Shown: positions 19,560-31,915, counted from the first letter of the stretch. The stretch: DNA of 64,000 nucleotides from Sweltsa coloradensis (GCA_024449915.1 JAMZAV010006147.1:62001-126000), one strand, 5' to 3'. The notes: generated from the sequence alone by a model not told the origin. Made by a program: numbers and translations.

Positions 19560-20026
19560 CACACCCGGGGAAAATAGGCCAAACTAATAGTTTCTCAATT
19601 TAAAACATGCACACAAACAGAAAAAAAAAACTTCCCGGGTTCCGCTAGGGCCTTTAACGAACCCCACTGACGAAGCAAAACACTGCTCTTGAGAACCCCT
19701 TTTGAGTCCCTGAGAATTGGGGGGTACAAGGGGTTTTATTCGAAAGGGAAACCCGGGGAAAAAAAATAGTCGAGTTTAGAAAATTTTTCCACCGAAAGCG
19801 GTAGGGGCGCTGCTACCACCTCGGGGTTCGTCCGCTGTCGACTCCCGGGCCTTTCCTCCCCCGCAGACTGGGCCCAACCTCTCCCTGTGGGGCAGGTGTC
19901 GAGCCTCTACACAACCCCCCGCTCAAACCCGCCCCCCGACGGGGGGTAGCATTTACGCACTTTTACAGAGTGGGGGGTTGCCTTGACTTGAGGTCTTTCC
20001 GGTGCGATTGCGTTTTAAAAATTTTT
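19560..20026. other. Unassigned GC-richer spacer
   Basis: About 460 bases containing a locally GC-rich part (19800-19990). No frame with a recognisable motif, tRNA box or repeat match was found. Confidence 0.4.
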
Positions 20027-20232
20027 TGGGAAGCCTGCCTAGGGTCAGTGTTTCCCCCTCTTAGGCTGGTATGTTGCGAAGGACAATTGTGAAGAAATGT
20101 CCGAGGGTGTTTTAAGGGGTCTCAATCCCTTGCATTCGCATTTAAGTCGAGGAAAAACTGGGAAAAAAATTTTCATCAGGATTCCCGGGTCTCCGGGATA
20201 TTAATCCGGCATTCCCGAATCATAAGACATAA
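20027..20232 (-). mobile_element. SINE-B, tRNA-headed, minus copy
   Basis: The reverse complement matches the plus copy at 45717: tgattcggga, cccggga.caatcctgat, ttaaatgcgaatgcaaggga, a ccctcggac block and ggcaggcttccc. The head is damaged and the 3' tail is missing. Confidence 0.75.
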
Positions 20233-20578
20233 GGGGCGTAACTACAGGGGGGGGGGGGGGGGGCGGGGGGGCACAATTTTTATTCGCACGAGGTATTTAT
20301 TGGGGATGTATATTTTTCTTTTTTTTAATTTTTTTCATACATCTTTTATAATGTTTTGTCATTTAAAAATTTCATCAAAATACTCGAACACAAAATCAAT
20401 CTTTAAAAAAAGTTCACACCCCCGAAAATCAAGGGCTTTTCCCCCCTGCATGAATTAAACCAAAAAACCTAGTAATTAATCCATATCGGCCACGAAAAAT
20501 TTTAAAATATAAATAAAAATATATTGGTCTAACAATGGCGTACTTGTATTTAAGTTTAAAGTTGGAAAATTTTAAAGA

Positions 20579-21110
20579 AAAAAAAAATAAATAAATAAAA
20601 AAATTAAAAAAATTAAAAATAAAAAAATAAAAAAAAAATACATAAAAAAACAAAAAAATAAAACAAATAAATAAATAAATAAAAAAATAAATAAAAAATA
20701 AAAAAATAAAAAAATTCGATTTAGAGTTACCCCTAAATCAACAATGTTTTTTCGTGGGGTACAAAAAAACCAAGGCGACCAAGCCAACACTGTGGGCCCG
20801 ACGCAAGACGAGTGAGTGAAACCAAACCCCAAGATCGATTTTTTTAATAGGAAATATTCAATCAGGGGTGGGGACAGTGCGAACTCCGGGGAAATCAACC
20901 CCCGAATCAAAAAAGGGGCCGTTTCGAAAAACTTTAAATTTTTTAGTGCCTCGTTCCTAAAAGAGGGCCCAAAATTTACCGTTTAAAAATTTCCTAAGAC
21001 AAAATATTGATTGCATCAAAAAAAGTTAAAAACTTCTGCTTATGCGGGAAAATCGAACCCTGGCCTTCTGATTGGAAGCAGAGCGGTAGCCACAAGGCCA
21101 ACAGCCACAC
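20579..21110 (-). mobile_element. SINE-A, tRNA-headed, minus copy with A/T-rich tail
   Basis: Read on the minus strand the head at 21110 begins GTGTGGCTGTTGGCC and has a B box GGTTCGATT in damaged form. The body contains aaacggtaaatttt, a cctcgttcc.. block, ggttgattt and cgggcccacagtgttggctt. The 3' side reaches actctaaat and an (AAAT)n tail at 20579-20712. Conserved blocks are shared with the copies at 43139, 45335 and 54976. Confidence 0.75.
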
Positions 21111-21308
21111 AATACTTTTTAAATCAACCCATTTATTTTAATTAAGTCAAGCAGACATAAAAAAGATTGGAGTAGTGACTTGAATGGATCTCTTGTAATT
21201 AGTCCTTGATTTTAAAATAATTGATTGGGTTTTTTATTTAACTTTTGTAAGAAGTTTTATAGAGAAAATATTAAAATTTCATTCTAGTCATAAACATTGT
21301 AAAACTTT

Positions 21309-21764
21309 TTTTGATGAGCGAAGCAAAAGATTCCTTTTTACTACACGGGAGAAAAAAAATTGGGAATTTTTTTTTCGGTTTGTTTTTTGTGTGTGCCAAA
21401 CCGATACCCCGTTGCGTGACTTTTTTCTGGGGGTTTTGGGAAATCTCTAAACATAGAACGCTCCTTTTTTTTAGCGCAATCAAAATTTTTTTTCTAATAA
21501 AAATTGAATTTTTCGATTTTTTCTGATTTTAAAAATTTCTTCTACTTTTTAAACCTTACATGCTTTACCCGATTGTATGATTTTCAGAACCTCAATTTAT
21601 GAAAAATATTTTCTTGTGAAGTTTGAGCGCAATCAAAAAATTTTTGAAATGAAAATCGAAATTTTTACGTTATTTTTTTAATTTTAAAAAAAAATTTTCG
21701 AAATTAACCCCACATGTTTTCTATAATTGTAATGATTTTTTTCCAAAACTTAATTTTGTAAACT
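21309..21764 (+). mobile_element. R1 element, 5' part
   Basis: Starts ttgatgagcgaagcaaaaga and runs through ctacacggg, ccaaaccgataccccgttgc and two cores with gagcgcaatcaaaaa. It stops where an oppositely oriented R1 copy begins, giving a head-to-head junction at about 21761. Confidence 0.65.
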
Positions 21765-22522
21765 GGGAAAACGTTTAAGTCCCCCCCCGCGTTGTTGGAT
21801 GAGCGAAATTGGTGCTTAGCTGCCATGGTTTGTAAATTTCTGTTCTGTGAAAAAATAATACTAAGTTGATATTTTTTTTAAAAAAATTTAAAATAAAAAA
21901 AAAAAATAACTTTAATTTTTAATTTTTTAATTTAATCGTAATTTTAAAAAAGAAAAAAATCGAAAAAATTTCGATTTCCATAAGAAATAATTATTCGTTT
22001 GTCCCAAAATTTTACACGAATATATGAATTCATAAAATTAAGGTTCTGTGAAAAAATCATTACAATCGGATAAAGAAGTAGGGGTTATTTGTAAAAGAAT
22101 TTTTTTAAAAAAGAAAACCCCTTAAAAATTGCGATTTTTATGAAAATAATTTTTTATCGTTTAAATTTTCCACGAATAGAAAAATTCAAAAAATAAAAGT
22201 TCTGTGAAAAAATATTAAATCGGAAAAAGCGTGTAGGTATTAAAACGAAGAAATTTTTTAAAAATAAAAAAAAAATCGTAAAATTGCGTTTTTTTTGGGA
22301 AAAATTTTTTTTTCGTTGTCCCAAAAACGTGGCAGTTCAAGTTCAGAGATTTCGAAGGTTAAATAAAATTTCATCGCAATCGGGTTCTTTTTTTACCCGG
22401 AATAGTGCTAAAAAACAGACAAAAAACAAAAAAAAAAAAAAAAAAAAAAAAACATCCGGGATTTTTTCTCCAGTGTTAGTAAAATGGAATTTTCGTTTCG
22501 CTCGCTACGCCGCTACGTCATA
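21761..22522 (-). mobile_element. R1 element, near full length
   Basis: Plus-strand reading starts aactgggaaaacgtttaag and gcgttgttggatgagcgaaa. It has several cores marked by gttctgtgaaaaaat, then cgtggcagttcaagttcagag, the A-rich stretch, ccgggattttttctccagtg and the ttcgctcgctacgc end. Confidence 0.7.
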
Positions 22523-22770
22523 AAATTTATTTTCCCGTTTTCTTTTTGAGGAAATCAAAAAATTTTTTTCTCAGGAAAATCGCAATTTTTCGATTTTTTC
22601 GTTTTTTTAAAACATTTCTTGGGTTTAAAAACCCCAAATTAATTACTTATTCCGTTTGGAATGTTTTTTTCATAGGACCTTTATTTTATAAATTAATATA
22701 TTGGGGGGAAATTTAACGCATCAAAAAATTTTTTCTCGGAAAATCGAAATTTTTACGATTTTTTTGTTTT

Positions 22771-23218
22771 TTGGATGGCGAGCGAAGATTTAAATTTTCA
22801 CCCCCCCCCCCCAAAAAAAAAAAAAAAATAGCTCAGAATTTTTTTTTTGTCTGTTTGCTCTCTCCCGGGCAAACGGAATAATAGCTCTTATGAAAAAATT
22901 GGGGGGGACCTTAAAAAATCTCTGAACTGAACGATTTGCTACGTTTTTGGGTACAATCGAAAAAATTTCTCACAAATATCGTACTTTTACGATTTTTTTC
23001 ATTTAAAATCTATTCCCCTGATTTTTGGGCTCGCCCCGGGAAAACGCTACTCCGATCTTGATGAAATTTAGGGAAAACTTTTTAAAAATTTTAAAATTAA
23101 GTGTTATGTTTTTGGGGACATTGAAGAAATATTTTCAAAAAAATCGATTTTTTACTTTTTTTTCGTTTTTTTATCCGTATTTTCGTGATGTTTGGCCGAT
23201 TCTGATAAACGGGTGGGG
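22771..23218 (+). mobile_element. R2 element, 5' half
   Basis: Starts ttggatggcgagcgaagatt and continues with the C/A-rich run, tgtctgtttgctc, a ctctgaactgaacg block and core sequence gctactccgatcttgatgaa. The hairpin end is not present. Confidence 0.65.
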
Positions 23219-23227
23219 ATACAACTT

Positions 23228-23980
23228 TCATGGTGAGCGTACGAGCGTAGCGAGCGAAGCAAGATTCCATTTTACTACACTGGAGAAAAGAATCCGGAAG
23301 TTTTTTTTTTTTTTTTCTTTCTTTTTTTTTTTTGTTTTTTTGTTTGTTTTCCACCGTTTCCGGCTAAACCGAACCCCGTTTTGCGATAAAATTTTATGGG
23401 GGCCTTCGAAATCTCTGAACTTGAACTGCCATTTTTTTGAGCGAATGGGAAATTTTTTCTCAAAAAACGAAATTTTTACGATTTTTTTCGTTTTTTAAAA
23501 ATTTCTTGACTTAAAACACCTACAGCTTTACCCGATTTTAATATTTTTGCACAGAATCTTTATTTATGAATTAAGATATTTTTGTAAAATTTTGAGCGCA
23601 ATTAAAACAATATTTATCAAAAAAAACGAAATTTTACAGGTTTTTTTTTTTTTTAAACAATTCTTTGTTAAACCCCCTACATGCTTTATCCGATTGTAAT
23701 GATTTTTTCGCAGAACCTTATTTTATAATTTAAAATTTTATGTAAAATTTGACGCAATCGAAAAATTTTTCTTATAAAAATGGGGAAATTTTACAAATTT
23801 TTTAAAAATTTTCGATTAATGAAAAAAAAAAAAAAATAAAGTTATTTTAATTAATTTAAATTTAATTTTTAAAAAAAATTTTTAAATTTAGTAATGATTT
23901 GCCCAGAACAACAAAAATTCGCTAAACACAGGGCATCAAGCCCCAATTACGCTCACCCAACAACGCGGCGGGACTTAACT
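23228..23980 (+). mobile_element. R1 element, near full length
   Basis: The 5' end has gagcgtagcgagcgaagcaa at 23242, then attccattttactacactgg and tttccggctaaaccgaaccc. Cores are marked by gcagaaccttattttat. The 3' part shows attacgctcacccaacaacg at 23946-23965, the inverse terminal motif followed by the start of the hairpin. Confidence 0.75.
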
Positions 23981-24094
23981 TTTTTCCTAGATTTTACAGG
24001 TGTTTGCTTTCTGAAAGAAAAATTACCAGAACCCATAGAAAAATTTTTTAATATGAGTTTTTTTGGGTTTTATAATAACAAGAAAACATAAAAA

Positions 24095-24345
24095 TTTGAA
24101 AAGAATCACCTACAACCATTCAAAAAGCACTTGCAAAGAAAATGGCCCTAAGAAAACTAAAAACTTACAAAAAAGCTCACCATAAGGGGGTTTTCCTAGT
24201 TAAAAAAATTCTTCGACTTATAACCCCTAATACTTTATCCGATTGTAATGATTTTTTTTACAGAACAACACAAATCTGCATAACACATGGCATCTTTGCA
24301 CCAATTACGTACCAACCGCGCCTAAAAAGGCTTTTGTTCCTTTAA
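24095..24345 (+). mobile_element. R2 3'-end fragment followed by an R1 3'-end fragment
   Basis: At 24120-24210 the reverse of the R2 terminus is seen (agcacttgcaaagaaaatgg, aacttacaaaaaagctcacc, ttttcctagtt). It is followed at 24206 by an R1 core and 3' end (cagaacaacacaaatctgca, ccaattacgtaccaaccgcg, aaaaaggcttttgttcc). Confidence 0.6.
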
Positions 24346-24899
24346 AAAAAATAAAGGAAAGTTTTTTCGGGTTTTACGCCTGGTCGTTTTTCCCTGATTC
24401 ACACTTTGGTTTCCGCTCTAGCTGCTCCTCTTACTTGCTCGCCCCGTGCGTGTTTTCCCGTAAATGTGTTGTGTGAAAACGTCCTGTAGCTTCTCACATT
24501 TTCAAACAATACGAAGTGATTTACCTGCTGGTGTGGGACCTTCGACCCCCAAGCGAGTCCGGGTTCGGGGGGTCTTTAGGCGGGCAAACACGAACGACCT
24601 GGGACAAAAAGCGTCGTAAAACCGGGGTAGCCCGAGGGAAACCATTGGAATTTGGGAAATATAAAGTGCCCCCTTATTGTCACAAAAAAAAAAACTCCCC
24701 CCTAGTAAAAAAAATATAAAAAACCAACGAACTATATGACGGGGATATAACGCCCCCAGAAGGAAAAGACTAGAATAATATTACAATGATAATACACATG
24801 AATTAAAGAGAAATAAATCCATGTAAAATCGAAAAAAATTTTTTCCCCCCCCCCCCCAAAAAAAAAAAAAACATACCTAGGCTAGGGCCGTGAAGTTTT
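24346..24899. other. Unassigned spacer
   Basis: A mixed-composition block at 24380-24680 contains frames with no recognised motif. A C run followed by an A run lies at 24845-24870. It could be the edge of an LTR element, but no partner LTR was found. Confidence 0.4.
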
Positions 24900-26300
24900 C
24901 ACCCCCCCTTCACCGATCTCATTTTAAACTCTACAAATATTTTTGTGCGGGGAATTTTGCGATTATGCTGTTTTATCCCCGAATTATGCTGCCTTATTAA
25001 CGAAGTTATTCAAAAAAGTCTGTGGGGGGGGCCCCAACTTCACGCAGCACCCCCATACATCCGATTTCCATTTAAATCTACAAATTTTGTGTTTAATTTG
25101 TGCTAATTAGTGCCCTTAATCCCAAATTAGTGCCCGCCTTATTAAAGAAGTTATTTAAAAAATGTTTTTGGGGGGGCAGCACCCCATCATCCCTCTCATT
25201 CAAAATCTACAAATATTTTGTTCTAAATAGTGCTGTTAGTGCCGTTTTTCCCAGAATTTGGCGCCTATTAACGAAGTTATTCAACAATGTCTGTGGGGGG
25301 TAAAGCCCCCCCATTCATCCGATCTCTTCAAAAATCTACAAATATTTTTGTGCTGAATTATGCTGATTTTGTGCTGTTTATCCCCCAAAAACTGCTGCCT
25401 TATTAACGAAGTTATTCAAAAAATGTTGGGGGGGTCCCCAAATTCACGCAGCACCCCCCAAAATTTATCTGATTCATTAAAATCTACAAAAATTTTAGTG
25501 CAAATTGTGCGATTAGTGCCGTTTATCCCAGAATTAGTGCTGCCCTTTTTAACGAAGTTTTCAACAATGTCTGGGGGGGGTGCAGCCCCCCCATTCTCGT
25601 CTCATTTAAAATCTCAAAAATTTTTTGTGCTGAATTAGGCTGATTATGCCGTTTATCCCAGAAAATTTGTGTGCCCTTTTTAACGAAATTATTAACAATT
25701 CTTTGGGGGTGCCCAAATTCCGCAGCACCCCCCCTTCATTTGATCTCATTCAAACTCTACAAATTTAGTGCTGAGTTAGGCTGATTAGTGCCGTTTATCC
25801 CAGAATTTGTGCTGCCTTATTAACGAAATTATTCAAAAAATGTCTGTGGGGGTGCACACCCCCATTCATCCGATCTCTTTAAACTCACAAATATTTTTGC
25901 TGAATTAGTGCTGATTAGTGCCGTTTACCCAAATTTTGCGCCTTTTTAACGAAGTTTTTAAAAAGTCTATGGGGGTGCCCCCTTCACGCAGCACCCCCCC
26001 TTTATCCGAATCATTCAAACTTACAAATATTTAGTGCGAAAATTTGTGCGATTTGTCCGTTATCCCCCTAATTTTGCGCCTTATTTTGAAGTTATTTAAC
26101 TGTGTGTGGGGGTCCCAAATTCACGCAGCACCCCCCCATTTATCCCATCTCTTTTAAACTCTACAAATTTATTTCGAATTTTGCGTTAGTGCCGTTTTTT
26201 CCCAGAAAGTGCTCCTATTAACGAAGTTATTAACAAAGTCTGTGGGGGGGGCACAGCCCCATTTTTCAGATCCATTCAAACTTACAAATATTTTTGGGTT
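24900..26300 (+). repeat. Satellite array 1, about 11 monomers of about 135 bp
   Basis: Monomers are marked by ctctacaaat or a variant near 24925, 25080, 25205, 25333, 25483, 25610, 25755, 25885, 26023, 26160 and 26285. Each includes tgctgattagtgccgtttat, cccagaattagtgctgcctt, attaacgaagttattcaa and a gtctgtggggg/ccccc block. Two monomer types differ by the segment caacttcacgcagc. Array 2 carries the same monomer in reverse. Confidence 0.9.
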
Positions 26301-26319
26301 TTAATTTTTAAAAAATTTT

Positions 26320-26383
<64 letters not shown>

Positions 26384-26445
26384 CCCCTTCTTTTTTCTTT
26401 TTTTTTTTTTTTTTTTGGGGTTTTTTTTTTTTTTTTTTTTTTTGG
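26320..26445. repeat. Poly-T tract
   Basis: Over 100 bases of nearly pure T with a few C and G interruptions. Its length in the assembly cannot be trusted, and Lys-rich frames on the minus strand are by-products. Confidence 0.9.
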
Positions 26446-26449
26446 CAAG

Positions 26450-27450
26450 ATACGCCCCACGTATTAAGATCAAAACGTGGGATCAAATGTCAATTAAAAA
26501 TAAAAAAAATCGTTTCATGCAAAATTACAAGATGACTTTGAAACGTTTTTTTGTGAATCACAACATCTAAACGGGGGGTGTGAAACAAACATTAGCGGTA
26601 TTCATTCAGGGGAATGAAACATACGGTCTATCCAAAAACACTGGGACGAGTCATTATTCTAAATTTATAACATACAACAATTTCGTTGTACTTTTGGGGA
26701 AGAAATTATAGAAGAAAATGTATTTATTTCATTTAGAAGGGGATAATCGATTTTGTAAAAATTAAAGAAAACCCTTAAAAAAGAGGTGGCGGATTAAAAT
26801 TTTTATATGTAAGTAATAAATTAACGTTTAGGGAGAAAAAAGTTTATTTTGTTAAATTTTGAGGGGATTTTAGGAACTGTTGTGGGGAAACGAAAAATGA
26901 AAAACCTTCATGGCGTTTCAACCGCCCAACTTTCACAAAATAGATTATATAAACGAAATGAAAACCTATGAAAAGGAAACAAACCCCCCCAAAACTGTAT
27001 AATTGGGGACATCCAAAAATTAACACTTTGATAAAAAAAATGTATAAAATTAAAATGTTCAGTCAATGTAGAACGAAGGGGTTTTTCCAATGCATCACAA
27101 AACCGACAAGGGAGGAGATGTACACGACCGGCTTAGTAGTAATGTTTAGATCATAAATTTACGTTTGAGGTTTGCTTTCTCTCAAATCAGTTGTGTATAA
27201 AACTAAAGTCAGTGAATTATGTATAGCCGTATCGACCGGGATTGAGATAAACAAAAAAATGACGGCATAAAGTGTTTCCCCAAGGGGAAAAGCACGACGA
27301 GAAAAAATTTCAGGGAAATTTTTAAGGGTATTAAATGGGGAAAATTTTCTTGTAGCTACTAACTTAGCCAATTATATGTCATTTTCTTATTTTACATCGG
27401 GTTATATAAGGCTTTAACACTAGAGAGAAAAGGAAACAAAAAAGTAAACA
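26450..27450. other. A/T-rich stretch, possibly the 5' part of LINE2
   Basis: About 1 kb with only short frames and no endonuclease motif that I can read. Its position directly upstream of LINE2's linker makes an endonuclease remnant possible, but this is inference. Confidence 0.35.
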
Positions 27451-27499
27451 AAACGTGGGTGCAAAAAAACTCCCCAAATTAAAGAAAGAAAGAGACCAC

Positions 27500-29060
27500 G
27501 TTTCAAAAAAAGGAAAAAATGTCCACGTTAATGTGTTTTAAAATGTGTATAGGAATAATTACAACAAGTTAAGAAATACTGTTAACAAAAAAATACTTGA
27601 AAGAAAAAAGGGAAAATTGTTTTTTAAATTAAAAGAAAAAGATAGAAAAAAAGTATGAGGGACACATGGCAAAAAATCATAGTCTTGTTGGTAGAAAAAA
27701 AGCAAAAAAACAGTAGAGGGAAAATTTTAGATAAATCCCGTAAACGCGAAACAAAACCAAAAATAGTAAACGCATTCGCAAATACTTTTGTTGAGAAATT
27801 TGAAATACAATCCACCCCGGGGTTTACTCCAAGTGTGATTACCTACGAGAGAAAATGCGTATGATAGACAGCTCCAATCAATGTACTTCCTCCCGGGTTT
27901 GTGTAGCTAAAGTTTAAAAATATAATAAATAGTATGAAAAGTATAAAAAGGGTGGCATTGATGGAATTAGAATGAAAGATTTACAAAAAATTGCGATCAA
28001 AAAAGTCCGGGAAAAGCGTTGTTTATAAATTTTCTATAAAAGAAGGAATAATCCCCCGTGAGCTAAAATTCAATTATAAGACCAATATAAAAAGGGGGAT
28101 CATTTTGCTATAAAAATTACAGGCCCATTTCAATACTGCCAAAACATTTAAAAAATATTTGAAAGATACGAGCTGACTGTTAATAAACTATATGACAAAA
28201 TTTAAAAAAATTAAAAAAAACAATATGGATTTTTAAAAGGAAAAAGCCAGAAAACCTGTTTTAAAACGTTCTCTGACTAATAAACTCCAAACTTTTTTTG
28301 TAATTGTATATAGTATGTAGTTTATAGATTTTAAAAAAAACCTTTTTCCCTTGTCACCTATACTCTTAGATGCATTACAAAAAAAGGGTACGAGTACGAT
28401 TTTAACGTGGTTTTAAAACTATTTTGTTGAATAGAGCTAAAGTAAAAATAGGGGGTGTGTATATGAAACTAAACATGTGCAGTGGGTACCAAAGGGTCAA
28501 TTTTGGGTCCTCAAAATATATTTAGTATATGTCCGTTTTGGTCGATATATTGTCAAATGTTTTTTTTTTTTATGCGGACGACGCTGCATTTTTAGCAAAC
28601 ATAAGAAAGAAAAATAGCAGTAGAATTTGAGGCAGATTTTTATCTCTTTTAAATGGAAAACCGACTGAGAATTATCAAAAGCGGAAAAAAAAAAATTTTG
28701 CTATCTGCCCACCTTTTAAAAAGCCGATCGGGGTCAGTATAGGGGTTTTTGCTCACGATTTTTTAAATTTTTTGCACAAAAACGTGGGAAAGATTTTTTA
28801 TATGTTCAGCCAGACAAAATTATTTTAGTTTCAGCCATCCCTTTTTGGTCTTGAAATAACGAAGATTTGCGGGTATTCAAATAGGGAAACAGCAATAGAC
28901 TAAGATCTTTGCTTATCGCTTTACGCCGAAAAGATATCTTATCATTTAAATACCTAAAAAGGGATATATTTCTTGCTGAGTCGTTTATCGTACGGTATAT
29001 CGGCTTTGGGGGAATGCGTCTACTCGCAACTTAAAAATTTAATTCATTACAAAAAAAAAT
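27500..29060 (+). pseudogene. LINE2 ORF2 remnant: linker and reverse transcriptase
   Basis: The linker at 27655-27830 reads DTWQKIIVLLV, then KNSRGKILDKS and NAFANTFVEKFE, the usual block before the polymerase. From about 28110 a frame gives a NYRPIS-like start (KNYRPISILPKTFKKIFE over two frames), QYGFLKGKSQ near 28222, VYIDFKKTFS at about 28315, VPKGSILGPQ at about 28487 and the active site FYADDAAFLA at about 28567-28597. A later segment near 28970 reads SRLSYGISA, as in the thumb. Every block sits in a different frame, so it is dead as read; part of the breaks may be homopolymer errors. Confidence 0.8.
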
Positions 29061-29696
29061 TTAAAAATGATGAAGAAAGAGAAATCGTTGAGGGAGATTG
29101 TCTCGGATTTGTATTTACTATTTGATGTTTTTCCGTTAGGGAAAACTTTGTTTATAACTGTTATTAAAGCATTACTTTTACAAAAAATATAAATTTTTAT
29201 TGACCACAAGCCTTCAATCGAGCAAAATGCAGGGAATTTTCCATTACACCCTTAAAAATAATATGGGAAGAGATCGTTAAGTACTCGTACCTTTTTTTTT
29301 TTTAAAAAGATTCTTCCAGAAAATTTAAAAATTAGATTCATTAGAATATAAAAATTAAATTTAAAAAAAATATTTTCTTCAAAACAATATTATATTGAGT
29401 GAGGAAATTGGGTTTTTGTTTTTAATTTTATGTTTTTTAGGTATTTATCAATTTTCTTCTATTCTGGTTTATTCCCTAAAAATTTATTAATGTCAAACTT
29501 TAATAATTACAATTTTATTGTTTGACTCACATGTCGGTAATTTCAATAAAACAAAAATTTTAATTATTTAGGTTTAAATGTTCAGAGTGAAAAATCCCTT
29601 TCTTTAATAAACATAGTTCCACAGATAACGCATGCGCAGTTTGTGGGAAGGTCGAATGTAGAAAAAATTAAGGGTTTTGGAAGAAAGTTTCTACAA

Positions 29697-29825
29697 TAAT
29701 AAAAAAAAAAAAAAAAAAAAAAAATTTTTATTATTTTTATTTATTATTATTATTATTTTATTATTTTATTATTTTTTATTATTTTTATTTTTATATTATT
29801 TTATTATTATTATTTATTTATCATA
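29697..29825. repeat. Poly-A and (TTA)n low-complexity tract
   Basis: An A run of about 24 bases is followed by imperfect TTA and TTTA units. Confidence 0.9.
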
Positions 29826-30229
29826 CCCGTACATGTATAAAATTTATTTTAAATTTTTCTTAATAAATTATAATGTTCCGTACGATGGAGGGGGGGCACA
29901 GGTGGAGAAAAAGAGGAATTTAAAATTTTTCCACGTTTTCAAAAAAATATGGAAAAAGAACAATTTTTTTCTTAACACCGCATATTTAATAGCCTTCCCC
30001 TTTATCTACGAAATTAGATAAAAAAATCAGCCTTAAAATCAGAAATTAAAAGGGATTTTCTTAAAATATGCCATAGATGACGTCAGTTGCTGACCATACC
30101 CCTACCATGGCGCAACATTTTATAAATTTTTGATTCAGTTAAAATTTAGTATTATTGTATGTTCATTTTTGAGTTTTTTATTTTTTGTTCCTTTTTTATT
30201 TAATTAAAACATTTTTGGATTTATTTAAA

Positions 30230-30261
30230 CCACAGACAAGCCTTTTCATAAGGCTTTGTGG
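30230..30261 (+). other. Stem-loop in a retroelement 3' end
   Basis: AAGCCTT and AAGGCTT pair around the loop TTCAT, extended by CCACA and TGTGG with a three-base bulge. It lies 40 bases before ataaataaatt. A conserved 3' stem-loop is commonly used by LINE reverse transcriptases for template recognition; that role here is inferred. Confidence 0.55.
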
Positions 30262-30311
30262 AAAGAAGCTTATTCCATTTTGTACATGATGTTATAAATA
30301 AATTAAAAAAA

Positions 30312-30314
30312 AAA

Positions 30315-30387
<73 letters not shown>

Positions 30388-30396
30388 ATTATTATT
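30312..30396. repeat. (TTA)n microsatellite
   Basis: About 27 nearly perfect ATT units end at the 5' end of the first R3 copy. Confidence 0.95.
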
Positions 30397-30397
30397 A

Positions 30398-31110
30398 AGC
30401 GAGCGAAGCGAGCGTTTCCATTTGACTCTGCCGGAAAAATTAGTCACTGGTTTTGTTTTTTGTTTGTTTGTTTGTTTGTTTGTTTGTTTGTTTGTTTTTG
30501 TTTTTTTTTGTTTGTATGTCTCGCGATAACGTTCGAACGGAGGCTCGGATCGAGTTGAAATTTTCACCATCCGCAAGCTTTGTTCTCGATTGAATGCCAT
30601 TAGTTTTGTGGCAAAATCGTTCAAAAAGTTAAAAAGTTACATTAAAGTTAATCGAAAGTTTTTTTTTCAAACTCAACGGCGACAAAATCTGAGATAGCCA
30701 AATCATTTAGAATGTCCGTCCGGTCACGAATATGTAATTTTATTTTGATCCGATAAGTAGTGTAGATGGAAATTACATTATAACAAAAGTAACGTTGCCA
30801 TGGCAACGAAAAGACGCGCAAAGTTTCTAATGCACTGCCACTAGAAGTTATCAAAATACTTTCGAGGAAGCAGTCTATTATTTGTCAACAAAGAGTTTAA
30901 ATAGTTTTCCCAAGGAGTCAAGGTCCTCTAGATGGCGGTGGATTTTAAAGTAAAGATTTAAACACGGGTTTACCCAAATACCTTGGCAATAATAAATAAT
31001 ACTGGAAACGCGAACGTCGTAAATTTTTAAATTTAAAAAAATGTGCAATGTGGGTCTAGCTATAGCACGTGCTCGCTTATCAACGCGTCCAAACTGAGCG
31101 TTTCCTAGTT
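30398..31110 (+). mobile_element. R3 element, first copy of a tandem pair
   Basis: 5' end aagcgagcgaagcgagcg, then tttccatttgactctgccgg, the tttgtttgtttg run, the core (aacggaggctcggatcgag; gaatgtccgtccggtcacg; cgttgccatggcaacg) and gatggcggtggattttaaag. The 3' end is gtgctcgcttatcaacgcg, ccaaactgagcg and tttcctagtt. The terminal inverse motif TAAGCGAG/CTCGCTTA and the hairpin AACGC/GCGTT are both intact. Confidence 0.85.
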
Positions 31111-31116
31111 ATTATT

Positions 31117-31798
31117 AAGCGAGCGAAGCGAGCGTTTCCATTTGACTTTGCCGGAAAAATTAGTCACTGGTTTTGTTTTTTTTTGTTTGTTTGTTTGTTT
31201 TTTTTTTGTTTGTATGTCTCGCCATAACGTTCGAACGGAGGCTCGGATCGAGTTGAAATTTTCACCATCCGCAAGCTTTGTTCTCGATTGAAGCATTAGT
31301 TTTGTGGCAAAAATCGTCAAAAGTTAAAAAGTTACTTTAAAGTTAACGAAAGTTTTTTTTTTCAAACTCACGGCCCCCCGCCCCAAAAATCGGATACCCA
31401 AATCATTAGAATGCAGTCCGGTCACGAATATGTTAATTTTTTTTGCCCGAAAAGAAAATTGTAGGGGAAAATTTACATTTAACAAAGTAACGTTGCCAGG
31501 GCAACGAAAAGCCGCGAAGTTTCAATGCACTCCACCTAGAAGTTATCAAAATACTTTCGAGGAAGCAGTCTTTAGTGTCAAAAAAGATTTTAAATTTTTT
31601 TCCAAGGAGTCAAGGTCCTCTAGATGGGGTGGTTTTTAAAGAAAGATTTAAACAGGGGGTTTACCCAAATACCTTGGCAATAATAAATAATATGGAAACG
31701 CGAACGTCGTTAAATTTTTTTAAATTTTAAAAAAATGTGCAATGTGGGTCTAGCTTAGACTGTCGTTTATCAACGCGTCCAACTGAGCGTTTCCTAGT
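31117..31798 (+). mobile_element. R3 element, second copy of a tandem pair
   Basis: It repeats the previous element in the same orientation, about 719 bp later, after only six intervening bases (attatt). It is more eroded in homopolymers and lost part of the ctcgcttatc motif (here tgtcgtttatc), but keeps caacgcgtccaactgagcg and tttcctagtt. Confidence 0.85.
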
Positions 31799-31915
31799 TT
31801 TTTTATTATTTTTATTATTTTTATTATTATTATTTTTATTATTTTTATTATTATTATTTATTATTATATTATTATTATTATTATTATTTTATTACTTTAT
31901 TATTATTATTTTTTA
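31798..31915. repeat. Imperfect (TTA)n tract
   Basis: TTA and TTTTTA units follow directly after the R3 terminus. Confidence 0.9.

Larger units (their letters stand above)
27450..30300 (+). mobile_element. LINE2: non-LTR retrotransposon remnant
   Basis: It holds a linker, a decayed reverse transcriptase and an A/T-rich 3' region. The candidate 3' end at 30060-30310 has a stem-loop (30230-30261) and an ataaataaatt signal, then runs into (TTA)n. That 3' end may belong to a different element because a poly-A/(TTA) tract at 29700-29820 intervenes. The clade cannot be fixed beyond the Jockey/CR1/L2 group. Confidence 0.7.

Noticed and set aside
24900..26300. A CRISPR-like array because of regular repeats.
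   Set aside because: The monomers are contiguous and similar over their full length with no unique spacers, and the genome is animal.
26282..26486. Poly-Lys frames on the minus strand.
   Set aside because: They are translations of the poly-T tract.
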